DNA from: an uncultured Collinsella sp.
GTDB lineage: Bacteria > Actinomycetota > Coriobacteriia > Coriobacteriales > Coriobacteriaceae
Assembly (NCBI GenBank): GCA_959599635.1
Contig: CAUGJN010000085.1
Span: 1-7,846, forward strand
DNA length: 7,846 bases
Direction: 5' to 3'
Shown here: in pieces, positions 1 to 5,688 of the stretch
How the letters are laid out: each line of letters opens with the position of its first letter
Position numbering within the stretch: the first letter of the stretch is position 1
Notes under the pieces: generated by a model
Database searches by the model: none
Seen by the model: only the letters and a program-made list of their open reading frames with translations
What the model was told of the DNA's origin: nothing
Made by a program: the position numbers and the translations under genes

Positions 1-626
1 CCGCCCACGTGCACCATCTTGGCGGCGTCCTCCTCCATGTGGATGCGCAGGATGCGAATGGGCACCGTGTAGGAACCGTCCTCGCGGCGCTCGGGCATCT
101 GCAGGTTGGACGCGTCATAGCTGGCCAGGTGACCGGATCGCTGGTTGCCCTCGCGCATGGTCGACGTCATGGACGTGGACAAGCCCTCGGCGTTGGCCGA
201 AGCGCTCGCCAGACTCTGGGCCTCGGCCTCGCCAAACGCACAATCGGGGCGCTCGGCGGCACCGCGACCGGTCACATCCAGATCGAGGTGACCGTACATG
301 GCAAAGGCGACCGGACCCTGCGTAGTCTGGAAGTTCTTGGCCATATCGGGATAGAAGTAGTGCTTGCGGTAGAACATCGAGTGGCGCTGGATCTCGCAGT
401 TGGTGGCGAGACCGGCCTTGACGATGCTCTCGATGGCGCGCTTGTTGGGCACCGGCAGCGCACCGGGCAGGCCCAGGCACACCGGGCACACGTTGGCGTT
501 GGGCTCGTCATCGTGGCTGAGCTTGCAATTGCAGAACATCTTGGTATCGAGTGCGGTGAGCTCGGTATGGATCTCCAGGCCGATCACGGCCTCCCAATCC
601 TGCAGGACCTCGGAAAGCTCCTTCAT
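1..626 (-). CDS. gatB: Asp/Glu-tRNA amidotransferase subunit B, N-terminal part (runs off the window)
   Basis: GatB is the tRNA-binding and kinase subunit of GatCAB. It phosphorylates the side chain of misacylated Glu-tRNA(Gln) or Asp-tRNA(Asn) so that ammonia from GatA can amidate it. Translating from the ATG at 626 gives about 208 residues with family hallmarks: GLEIHTEL (16-23), two cysteine pairs in MFCNCKL and CPVCLGLPG (30-55) of the zinc-binding type, RKHYFYPDMAKN (87-98) and RIHMEEDAAK (194-203). The ATG overlaps the gatA stop as TAATG, and an AAGGGAGG ribosome site lies 9 bases upstream. The missing remainder, off the left edge, should hold the rest of the cradle plus the helical and YqeY-like tail domains. 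One oddity is that about 60 extra residues (roughly 119-180) separate YGHLDLDV from EDGSYTVPIRILRIH, where the GatB proteins I recall have about ten. Confidence 0.97.
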   Translation of the reverse strand, partial: MKELSEVLQDWEAVIGLEIHTELTALDTKMFCNCKLSHDDEPNANVCPVCLGLPGALPVPNKRAIESIVKAGLATNCEIQRHSMFYRKHYFYPDMAKNFQTTQGPVAFAMYGHLDLDVTGRGAAERPDCAFGEAEAQSLASASANAEGLSTSMTSTMREGNQRSGHLASYDASNLQMPERREDGSYTVPIRILRIHMEEDAAKMVHVG

Positions 627-2140
627 TACAGCTCGCCTCCCTTCCCGGCAAAATCGGGCGCGACGGAAAGCGCGGGCGCACCCGTGGCGGTATCGGCAAA
701 GCCGCGCTCCAGGGCGCGGGCAAACGTGAGCAGCTGACGGTCCTTAAAGGCCGGACCCACCAGCTGGGCAGAAACGGGCAGATGAGTATCCTCGCCCAGG
801 CCCAGCGGCACCGAGATACCGCCGTTGCCGCAAATGTTGAGCGAGATGGTGTACAGGTCGGAGAGGTACATCTGCGTGGGGTCGCTGATCTCGCCAAACT
901 TAAAGGCCGTGCGCGGCGAGGCGGGCATGAGGATGGTGTCCACCTTGGCATACGCGGCGTCGTAGTCCTGCGTGATGAGCGTGCGGGCCTTTTGCGCGGC
1001 GTAGTAGTACTTGTCGTACACGCCCGAGCTCAGCAGGTAGGCGCCGAGCATCTGACGGCGCTTGGCCTCGGCGCCAAAGCCGTGGGCGCGCGAAAGCGAG
1101 CTCTGGTCGGACAGGTTGGCGCAGCCCTCCTCCTGGTAGCCGTAGCGAATGCCATCGAAGCGAGCCAGGTTGGAGAACGCCTCGGCCGGGCCGATGACGT
1201 AGTAGGCGGCGATGGCGGCGTCCAGGTGCGGCAGATCGACCTCGACCAGCTCGGCACCCTGGTTCTGCAGCTCCTGGGCGGCGCGCTGAACAGCGGCCTT
1301 GACCTCGGGCGTCAGGCCCTCGGCCTCCATAAACGCGGGGATGATGCCCACGCGCTTGCCCTCGATGCTGTCGTTGAGATGCTCGGTAAAGTCGACGGCG
1401 CAATCCTGGCTGGTGCAGTCGTACGGATCGTGGCCCGCGCCGGTAAGCGCGTTCATGGCCAGCGCGACATCCTCGACCGTGCGGCCAAAGGGACCCACCT
1501 GGTCGAGCGACGAGCCAAAGGCAACCACGCCGTAACGGCTCACGGCGCCATACGTGGGCTTAAAGCCCACCACGCCGCACAGCGACGCCGGCTGGCGAAT
1601 GGAGCCGCCGGTGTCCGAGCCCAGCGAGAGCGCGACCTCGCCCGCGGCGACGGCGGCAGCGGAGCCGCCCGAGGAGCCGCCGGGCACGCGTTCGGTATCC
1701 CAGGGGTTGTTGGTGCGGTGGAACGCCGAGCTCTCGGTGGAGCTGCCAAAGGCAAACTCGTCCATGTTGGCCTTGCCCATGGGCAGGCAGCCGGCGTCGA
1801 GCATGCGCTGGACGCAGGTGGCGGTGTAGACGCTCTGGTAGTTCTCGAGCATGCGGGAAGCGCAGGTGGTGCGCGTGCCCACGAGGTTCATGTTGTCCTT
1901 GATGGCCAGCGGCACGCCCGCGAGCGGGGGCAACGGCTTGCCTGCGGCACGGTCGGCATCCACGCGCGCAGCGGCCTCGAGCGCAAGCTCGGGCGCCACC
2001 TGCAGGAATGCCTGGACCCCGCCCTCGCGCGCCTCGATGGCGGCAAGGGAGGCCTGGGCCACCTCGGTAGCGGTAAAGTCGCCGGCGGCAACGCCCGCGG
2101 CAATCTGGGCGGCGGTAAGGGAATCGAAGCTTAGCGCCAT
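626..2140 (-). CDS. gatA: Asp/Glu-tRNA amidotransferase subunit A (amidase)
   Basis: GatA is the glutaminase of GatCAB. It releases ammonia from glutamine and channels it to GatB for transamidation of misacylated tRNA in the cytoplasm. The 504-residue product is slightly longer than the usual 480-490. It carries the complete amidase-signature Ser-cisSer-Lys triad: Lys81 in GVPLAIKDN, Ser156 in the PGGSSGGSAAA loop (153-163) and Ser180 in GSDTGGSIRQPA (174-185), followed by GFKPTYGAVSRYG. The C-terminal region (MPASPRTAFKFGE, ICGNGGISVPLGL) is also typical. The start at 2140 overlaps the gatC stop as TAATG, with a GGGGGAG ribosome site about 8 bases upstream. The stop likewise overlaps the gatB start, so the three subunits are probably translationally coupled. 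A 450-codon open frame on the opposite strand is a GC-driven shadow. Confidence 0.99.
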   Translation of the reverse strand: MALSFDSLTAAQIAAGVAAGDFTATEVAQASLAAIEAREGGVQAFLQVAPELALEAAARVDADRAAGKPLPPLAGVPLAIKDNMNLVGTRTTCASRMLENYQSVYTATCVQRMLDAGCLPMGKANMDEFAFGSSTESSAFHRTNNPWDTERVPGGSSGGSAAAVAAGEVALSLGSDTGGSIRQPASLCGVVGFKPTYGAVSRYGVVAFGSSLDQVGPFGRTVEDVALAMNALTGAGHDPYDCTSQDCAVDFTEHLNDSIEGKRVGIIPAFMEAEGLTPEVKAAVQRAAQELQNQGAELVEVDLPHLDAAIAAYYVIGPAEAFSNLARFDGIRYGYQEEGCANLSDQSSLSRAHGFGAEAKRRQMLGAYLLSSGVYDKYYYAAQKARTLITQDYDAAYAKVDTILMPASPRTAFKFGEISDPTQMYLSDLYTISLNICGNGGISVPLGLGEDTHLPVSAQLVGPAFKDRQLLTFARALERGFADTATGAPALSVAPDFAGKGGEL

Positions 2141-2451
2141 TACTCGCTCTCCCCCTCTCCCAAAATGGACGGCACGCGGAAGTAGCGGTCGCGCGCGCTG
2201 CCGGCGTTTTCGAGCGCGACTTCGAGCGGCAGGTCGCGCTCGGGCTCGCGCAGGTCGTCGCCCATCACGTTGGACAGGCTTCCGATGGGATGGAACGTGG
2301 GCTCCACGTCGGGCAAGTCATATTGCAAGACGGGCTCGAGCATCTGGACGGCGTCGTTCATGTAGGACGTCATCTGGGTGAGCTCGTCATCGGTCAGTGC
2401 GATTTTTGCGTACTCGGCGATGCCGCGCACGTCTTTCTCGCTGAGTGCCAT
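2140..2451 (-). CDS. gatC: Asp/Glu-tRNA amidotransferase subunit C
   Basis: GatC is the small subunit that wraps around and stabilises the GatA-GatB interface. The 103-residue product has the expected pattern: a helical N-terminus (LSEKDVRGIAEYAKIALTDD), a middle ending in LQYDLPDVEPTFHP, and a C-terminal part (LREPERDLPLEVALENAG, then RYFRVPSIL) that threads along GatA. I place the start at 2451 because an AAGGGAG ribosome site sits 5 bases before it and the length fits the family. The in-frame ATG at 2469 would add only MRKGAP and would place that ribosome site inside the gene. It is the first gene of the gatC-gatA-gatB operon, with a TAATG overlap to gatA. A promoter-like TATACT lies about 35 bases upstream. 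Confidence 0.97.
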   Translation of the reverse strand: MALSEKDVRGIAEYAKIALTDDELTQMTSYMNDAVQMLEPVLQYDLPDVEPTFHPIGSLSNVMGDDLREPERDLPLEVALENAGSARDRYFRVPSILGEGESE

Positions 2452-2486
2452 AGGCGCTCCCTTCCGCATAACAGATAAACCGCTCT

Positions 2487-2492
2487 AGTATA
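2487..2492 (-). promoter_or_regulatory. Candidate -10 element for the gatCAB operon
   Basis: On the minus strand this reads TATACT, one base from the TATAAT consensus, directly preceded by CTG. Transcription would start near 2480, giving a leader of about 30 bases that contains the gatC ribosome site. No good -35 hexamer is seen at 16-18 bases upstream, so the assignment rests on the -10 and its position. Confidence 0.45.
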
Positions 2493-2586
2493 CAGGGCAA
2501 CGCCGGCTTGGAGCAGGCGCTTTACCCAAATGCAGCGAAAACGTAACGAGGGCGGCAGGTTGGCAGGCAGCGGGCCGGCGGTTCCG

Positions 2587-2669
2587 CAGCGAAACCGCAC
2601 CGCCCATAGCGAAAACCGTCTCGCCCACAACGAAAACCGTCGCGCCCGCAATGAAAAGCATCACAACAT
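2587..2669. repeat. Imperfect 21-bp tandem repeat, about four units
   Basis: Four consecutive units align: 2587-2606 (CAGCGAAACCGCACCGCCCA, one base shorter), 2607-2627, 2628-2648 and a degenerate 2649-2669. The shared core is AnCGAAAACCGTCnCGCCC, and the two central units differ at only a few positions. A related GCAGCGAAAACG also occurs at 2532-2543. On the minus strand the array lies roughly 95-180 bp upstream of the putative gatC promoter and downstream of the sortase gene. In one minus-strand frame the period gives a seven-residue repeat (GRDGFRC, GRDGFRY), but no credible gene contains it. The last unit runs into the left arm of the neighbouring inverted repeat. Confidence 0.7.
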
Positions 2670-2719
2670 TCGACGCTTTTCGGCAAAATCGAGATTTTCA
2701 TCGAATGTTGTGATGGTTT
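2655..2719. repeat. Perfect 15-bp inverted repeat around a 27-bp centre
   Basis: CATCACAACATTCGA (2659-2673) is matched exactly by its reverse complement TCGAATGTTGTGATG (2701-2715). One mismatch further out, AAA (2655-2657) pairs with TTT (2717-2719). The centre holds a second small dyad, AAAATC-GA-GATTTT (2685-2698). On the minus strand the hairpin lies about 60 bases after the sortase stop and is followed by CTTTTC, so it could act as a weak terminator for the sortase transcript. The long AT-balanced arms and nested dyad also resemble a small dispersed repeat or MITE-like element. The window cannot tell these apart. Confidence 0.75.
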
Positions 2720-2729
2720 GGAAGCCCCG

Positions 2730-2764
2730 ACCACCACAAAAGTGCCTGTCCCCTTTGCGGTGGT
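2730..2764. repeat. REP-like hairpin with GGGGACAGGCAC core
   Basis: ACCACC (2730-2735) pairs with GGTGGT (2759-2764), and CAAA (2737-2740) pairs with TTTG (2754-2757) across an A/C mismatch. The 13-base loop reads GGGGACAGGCACT on the minus strand. From memory, the GGGGACAGGCAC word with flanking AAAG and CTTT recurs as a dispersed repeat in several bacterial lineages and is associated with REP-type (Y1) transposases. No transposase is present here. It sits 13 bp past the sortase stop and has no T-tract on either strand, so it is a poor terminator. Confidence 0.55.
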
Positions 2765-2777
2765 TCTGGAGAATGTC

Positions 2778-3716
2778 TTATGCCGAGGCCTTGGCCTTGC
2801 GGCGCTTGCGGACCGCGTGGATCACGATGTCCAGCAGCAACAGCACAATGGCTATGACCACGATAAGGACGGCAAACTCGCGCTTGCCCCAGTGGCGGCC
2901 GGCCAGCGACTTTTGCTTGTCGACGTCCTTCTTGTTGTACTTGGTGTGCACGCAATGCACCAGCAGGCGATGGTCGTTCACGCCATAGGGCGTGCAGGTA
3001 ACGAGCGTCACCTTGTCGGCGCCGGGCTCGATGGTCAGCGACTCCATCTCCTCGGGCAGCACCACCTCGGAGTCCACCATCTTGTAGGCGAGCGTCTTGT
3101 TCATGGTGTGCAGCAGCACCAGGTCGCCGGGCTCCAGCGAGTGGATGTCGTCGAACATGCTCAGGTTGCGCATACCCGAGTGCGCGGTGAGCACGCAATG
3201 CGTCGAGGTGCCGCCCACCGGCAGGCTCGTGCCCTCCAGGTGGCCGACGCCCGCCATGAGGACTTCCTCGCTCGTGCCGTGGTAAATAGGCATGCTCACG
3301 TCGATGGAGGGGATCTCGACCCAGCTCATCATGGGGTCGCGGTCAAAGATGAGCTGCTGAGCGTAGGGCTCGATCTGGTCGGCGGGAAGCTCGGTGGCCT
3401 CGCCCGCCAGCTGCTCGTTAAAGGAGCGAGCCTGGAGCAGGATGCGCTCGCGCTCCTCGGCAGACAGCGCGTCCACGGTGCTGGACACGGTGCTGATCTG
3501 GTTGAACACGCCCGAGGCCTCGAGCCGGTCCAAGATCCACGGCCAGGTCATAAGGCCCACGCCAACAAGGATGATCACGATGGTGATGAGCCGGTCGGCC
3601 CAGCGCGGCAGTCGCTTGCGGCGACGCTTGGGCTTTGGTTGAGGTTTGGGCTGAGGGCTTGAGCCGCCGTTGTCCGCGGCGTTATTGCTCTTCATATGTT
3701 TGGCACCCTGCACCAT
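2778..3716 (-). CDS. Class C (pilus-assembly) sortase
   Basis: This membrane-anchored cysteine transpeptidase should cleave the LPXTG-type signal of pilins and join each to a lysine of the next subunit. The 312-residue protein has a basic, Pro/Lys/Arg-rich cytoplasmic tail (21-38), an N-terminal membrane helix (about 43-63), the catalytic core (about 130-255) and a C-terminal membrane helix (about 281-301) followed by RKRRK. That two-helix layout is typical of class C. Catalytic residues are His179 in VLTAHSG, Cys241 in TLVTCTPYG and Arg250 in NDHRLLV. IYHGTSEEVL and GVGHLEGTSLPVGG are class C signatures. The lid position reads Asp127-Pro128-Met129 instead of the usual DP-aromatic. The start at 3716 has GAGGAG 10 bases upstream; Met8 (3695) is an alternative. 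The likely substrate is the pilin at 6063-7820, separated from it by the regulator and nucleotidyltransferase genes. Confidence 0.95.
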   Translation of the reverse strand: MVQGAKHMKSNNAADNGGSSPQPKPQPKPKRRRKRLPRWADRLITIVIILVGVGLMTWPWILDRLEASGVFNQISTVSSTVDALSAEERERILLQARSFNEQLAGEATELPADQIEPYAQQLIFDRDPMMSWVEIPSIDVSMPIYHGTSEEVLMAGVGHLEGTSLPVGGTSTHCVLTAHSGMRNLSMFDDIHSLEPGDLVLLHTMNKTLAYKMVDSEVVLPEEMESLTIEPGADKVTLVTCTPYGVNDHRLLVHCVHTKYNKKDVDKQKSLAGRHWGKREFAVLIVVIAIVLLLLDIVIHAVRKRRKAKASA

Positions 3717-3732
3717 CGCCGGTCACTCCTCT

Positions 3733-3746
3733 ACAACTCAGGTTGT
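3733..3746. promoter_or_regulatory. Short dyad in the sortase leader
   Basis: ACAAC-TCAG-GTTGT is a perfect 5-bp inverted repeat with a 4-base loop. It lies between the candidate -10 (3755-3760) and the sortase ribosome site. It could be an operator or an RNA hairpin near the ribosome site, but a dyad this short could arise by chance. Confidence 0.25.
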
Positions 3747-3754
3747 CTAAACAA

Positions 3755-3760
3755 ATAATA
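3755..3760 (-). promoter_or_regulatory. Candidate -10 element for the sortase gene
   Basis: TATTAT on the minus strand lies about 40 bases before the sortase ATG in an AT-rich patch (GCTATTATTTGTTTAG). No recognisable -35 hexamer is found at the normal spacing. If real, it would let the sortase be expressed independently of the upstream nucleotidyltransferase gene. Confidence 0.35.
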
Positions 3761-3781
3761 GCCGATTAGCGAGCTTCCACG

Positions 3782-3812
3782 CCGGACAACGCAGCTTGAC
3801 TGCACCGTCCGG
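3782..3812 (-). terminator. Two-part hairpin after the nucleotidyltransferase gene, possible terminator
   Basis: CCGGAC (3782-3787) pairs with GTCCGG (3807-3812), and inside it GCAG (3791-3794) pairs with CTGC (3800-3803) around a 5-base loop. The two stems are separated by a 3x3 internal loop (AAC/ACC). It begins 15 bases past the stop codon of the nucleotidyltransferase gene, where a terminator would be expected. No T-run follows on the minus strand, so it may be an mRNA-stabilising or attenuating structure instead. Confidence 0.4.
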
Positions 3813-3827
3813 GCCACGTAGCCCCAC

Positions 3828-4601
3828 TCAACCAATCAAGCCATATGTTGCTTTCATCGTCTCGAGCAACTGCGCCATCGTTACGCCCGCAACCCCAATC
3901 TGTTTCAGATTGACGTCGCCCACCTCGCAATCTTTAACAAACGCAAGCATATCGTCCTTCAGTTCTCCGCCCAGGTCGACACCTTCCGACTCGCCAAGCA
4001 GCTGAGCAAGCCTCAGCGCATCGCGTTTATGCTTTTTTACCTTCTTCGAATCAACGTTCTCCCCCGCTTCCCTTCTGGCTTTTAGGTCGAGATACGCCTT
4101 CGCTTTGAACGGGACAATGTATTCCGTACCCAGGACCGAAACGCCGTCTACGGTCCGAATTCCCTGAAGGAACAAGCTGTAGTAAGCATCGTCCAACAAA
4201 ATTGCCGAAAGACTGCTTATGTTTTCATCAACCTGAATTGGCGCCACATCAATCCCCTCACGACCCTTTAGAAAGTCGGGGCACTTCGCGAAGAGTTCGA
4301 TCATATGGGGGTAACCCGGCCTCTTAGGCTCTGTAAACCGATAAAAACATGAGCCTTTGCCTTCGCCCCAGCCGCAGCGGTAGCCGCCATCACGCACCAA
4401 AGTCCATATAGCTTCTGCCGTCTGAGGCAACCGGTCATCGGCGACAATTACCACATCAAAATCGTGAGTCATCCTAAACGGAAGTCCCGCCTCCGCGAGC
4501 AAAATGTCGCATGCCGTGCCGCCGATAAGAGCATACGATCCTGCAGCTTCTTGCATATGCTGCTGAAATTCTTGGAGACCTTCTACAGCGCTTCTTGCCA
4601 T
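3828..4601 (-). CDS. AbiEii-like nucleotidyltransferase, putative type IV toxin
   Basis: The 257-residue product has the minimal nucleotidyltransferase signature: ALIGGTACDILL (24-35) with the Gly-Gly pair, then MTHDFDVVIV (44-53) where Asp47 and Asp49 would bind metal. MIELFA (100-105) is a candidate for the third acidic position. A later FKAKAYLDLKARRE (165-178) and KKHKRDALRLAQLL (189-202) resemble the Lys/Arg motifs downstream of the fold in AbiEii/AbiGii toxins, some of which modify the tRNA acceptor end and block translation. Neither the target nor toxicity can be read from sequence. The ATG at 4601 has AAAGGA 6 bases upstream and overlaps the upstream regulator by 19 bp, suggesting translational coupling. 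GC content is visibly lower than in gatCAB, consistent with acquisition. A housekeeping role in nucleotidyl transfer is less likely given the partner gene. Confidence 0.8.
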   Translation of the reverse strand: MARSAVEGLQEFQQHMQEAAGSYALIGGTACDILLAEAGLPFRMTHDFDVVIVADDRLPQTAEAIWTLVRDGGYRCGWGEGKGSCFYRFTEPKRPGYPHMIELFAKCPDFLKGREGIDVAPIQVDENISSLSAILLDDAYYSLFLQGIRTVDGVSVLGTEYIVPFKAKAYLDLKARREAGENVDSKKVKKHKRDALRLAQLLGESEGVDLGGELKDDMLAFVKDCEVGDVNLKQIGVAGVTMAQLLETMKATYGLIG

Positions 4602-5575
4602 GGATATTCCTTTCCAAACATGCGATCGACTTCGAGCTGAATTCGCTCATCGTCGATTGCCGCCAAAGATAGCGCAAGCGAAATGTTGTCGACACGGGAG
4701 GAGTCGGCAAACACGGGCGCATAGCGCCACACTTGGATCAACGCCGTTTCGTTATCCGGCAACTCCCCGTCTGCGACTTCGAGGTCGCCCAGTTGACGCC
4801 ATGCACTTCTTAAGACGGCCTTTTGTTCCATGCCCGGCGCAGCGAGCATCGAACGCGCAGCGAGCGCCGTCTCCCCGGCGTCAACAAGATACTCGATCTG
4901 CGGCGTCTTCCTTGCAAAAAAGACCTTCGAGACAGGCGAGGAGAGCTCTGCCATGTGCTCGCCGAGCAGAAGATCAACGGCAACAGGGAACACGACGACA
5001 CGTCGCTCGCGACGCTCGCGCCTCGCGAGCCCCCTGTCAACAAGCTCGGTTATGGCCTCACTCGCGCGGCTTGCCGAGATCCCAAGCGCACGACAAAGGT
5101 CATAGGGACGATATGGCTCCTGGGCTGCTCCCCAGATTGCGGCAGCCTGTGCGTTGGGTGACATCTTGGACGCGTGATTGCGAAACCGGGCACCGCCCCT
5201 CTCCGTGCAAGCTGTGCCCATAAATGGAAGAAAAGCCTGTCTACCGGGGCAGACAAAGGGAACCCCTTGTGCGACCAATGCTTTGCGCTGACGTGCATTG
5301 GCATCAGGAAACGAAACGACAACAGGAGTCTCCGCACGCAAGGCTAGCTGACTATAGACCCTCTTAGCCTCGGGAAGCCCGACGCCAGTAGGCAAGCTTG
5401 CAAGCAAAAACGAAAAACCGTTTGCGTCAACAGCGCGGACCTCAATCGCCCGCAGATGCAGCGGCAAGCGTGCGGATCCAGGCCAAGTTTTGGCCTTGGC
5501 GGAGAGGCCTAGTGCTTCTTGTAAGTAGATTAGCGCTTCGTTCATTTCCATCGTTTTCGTTCGATTCCAGTTCAT
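4583..5575 (-). CDS. Winged helix-turn-helix regulator, putative AbiEi-like antitoxin
   Basis: This is the upstream partner of the nucleotidyltransferase gene, probably a DNA-binding autorepressor and antitoxin. Counting from the start used here (330 residues), an N-terminal alpha/beta region includes a PVVVSFPDANARQRKALVAQ stretch and then PFVCPGRQAFLPFMG (about 105-120). A winged helix follows (about 136-198), with the recognition-helix pattern LCRALGISASRASEAITELV and a basic wing (RRERRERR). The tail DNISLALSLAAIDDERIQ is of the kind I associate with regulators next to AbiEii-type genes. The start is uncertain: ATGs lie in frame at 5632, 5590, 5575, 5551 and 5545, none with a good ribosome site. 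I chose 5575 because a consensus TATAAT ends 6 bases before it, which would give a leaderless mRNA; 5551 or 5545 are also possible. The gene is moderately AT-rich relative to gatCAB. Confidence 0.75.
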   Translation of the reverse strand: MNWNRTKTMEMNEALIYLQEALGLSAKAKTWPGSARLPLHLRAIEVRAVDANGFSFLLASLPTGVGLPEAKRVYSQLALRAETPVVVSFPDANARQRKALVAQGVPFVCPGRQAFLPFMGTACTERGGARFRNHASKMSPNAQAAAIWGAAQEPYRPYDLCRALGISASRASEAITELVDRGLARRERRERRVVVFPVAVDLLLGEHMAELSSPVSKVFFARKTPQIEYLVDAGETALAARSMLAAPGMEQKAVLRSAWRQLGDLEVADGELPDNETALIQVWRYAPVFADSSRVDNISLALSLAAIDDERIQLEVDRMFGKEYPWQEAL

Positions 5576-5604
5576 ATTGGAATTATACATAGTTATTGGA
5601 ATTA
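5564..5604. promoter_or_regulatory. Repeated half-sites at the regulator promoter, candidate autoregulatory operator
   Basis: On the plus strand TATTGGAATTA occurs twice exactly (5575-5585 and 5594-5604), with a 19-bp period. A third half-site in opposite orientation, ATTCCA (5564-5569), forms an inverted repeat with TGGAAT (5578-5583). The sites bracket and overlap the TATAAT box. This fits a repressor footprint by the adjacent winged-helix protein, in line with the negative autoregulation known for AbiEi. Confidence 0.55.
5582..5587 (-). promoter_or_regulatory. Consensus -10 box (TATAAT) for the regulator-nucleotidyltransferase operon
   Basis: The minus strand reads CTATGTATAATTCC: a perfect TATAAT preceded by a TG. 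The -35 region at 17 bases (TCTCTT) is weak. The predicted transcription start falls at about 5575, which is the A of an in-frame ATG. This argues against the longer frame starting at 5632. Confidence 0.55.
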
Positions 5605-5650
5605 AAGAGATTTCGTTCGTGCCTGAGCCCATATTTGCGTTTTCAAAGTG

Positions 5651-5676
5651 TCCCGGATCGGCTGGGCGATTCGGGA
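5651..5676. promoter_or_regulatory. Imperfect 26-bp palindrome abutting a plus-strand -10
   Basis: TCCCG (5651-5655) pairs with CGGGA (5672-5676), then a G/T wobble, then ATCG (5657-5660) pairs with CGAT (5667-5670) around GCTGGG. The dyad fills the spacer and -35 region directly before the plus-strand TACAAT at 5677, so it could be an operator for that promoter. It could also simply be a hairpin upstream of the regulator gene. Confidence 0.45.
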
Positions 5677-5682
5677 TACAAT
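5677..5682 (+). promoter_or_regulatory. Candidate plus-strand -10 (TACAAT)
   Basis: TACAAT differs from the consensus at one position, but the -35 region (CGGATC at 17-base spacing) is weak. Transcription would begin near 5689 and run through the hairpins at 5703-5804. No convincing gene follows on this strand. Confidence 0.25.
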
Positions 5683-5688
5683 GTCAAT

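Noticed and set aside
9..737. 242-codon plus-strand open frame opposite gatB and the gatA end
   Set aside because: It is a shadow of gatB, whose frame carries the family motifs.
782..2134. 450-codon plus-strand open frame opposite gatA
   Set aside because: It is exactly antisense to a complete gatA with all catalytic residues, and its Gly/Ala/His/Arg/Val-rich composition is typical of shadow frames in GC-rich DNA.
2587..2715. CRISPR array
   Set aside because: The units are contiguous 21-mers without unique spacers and degenerate quickly, and no cas gene is present.
2522..2737. Small minus-strand frame with a GRDGFRC seven-residue repeat
   Set aside because: The repeat is the translation of the 21-bp tandem DNA repeat. 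The frame begins in a hairpin region and has no ribosome site or homology I recognise.
2718..3662. 314-codon plus-strand open frame opposite the sortase
   Set aside because: It is antisense to a clear class C sortase, has no recognisable motif, and starts inside the REP-like spacer.
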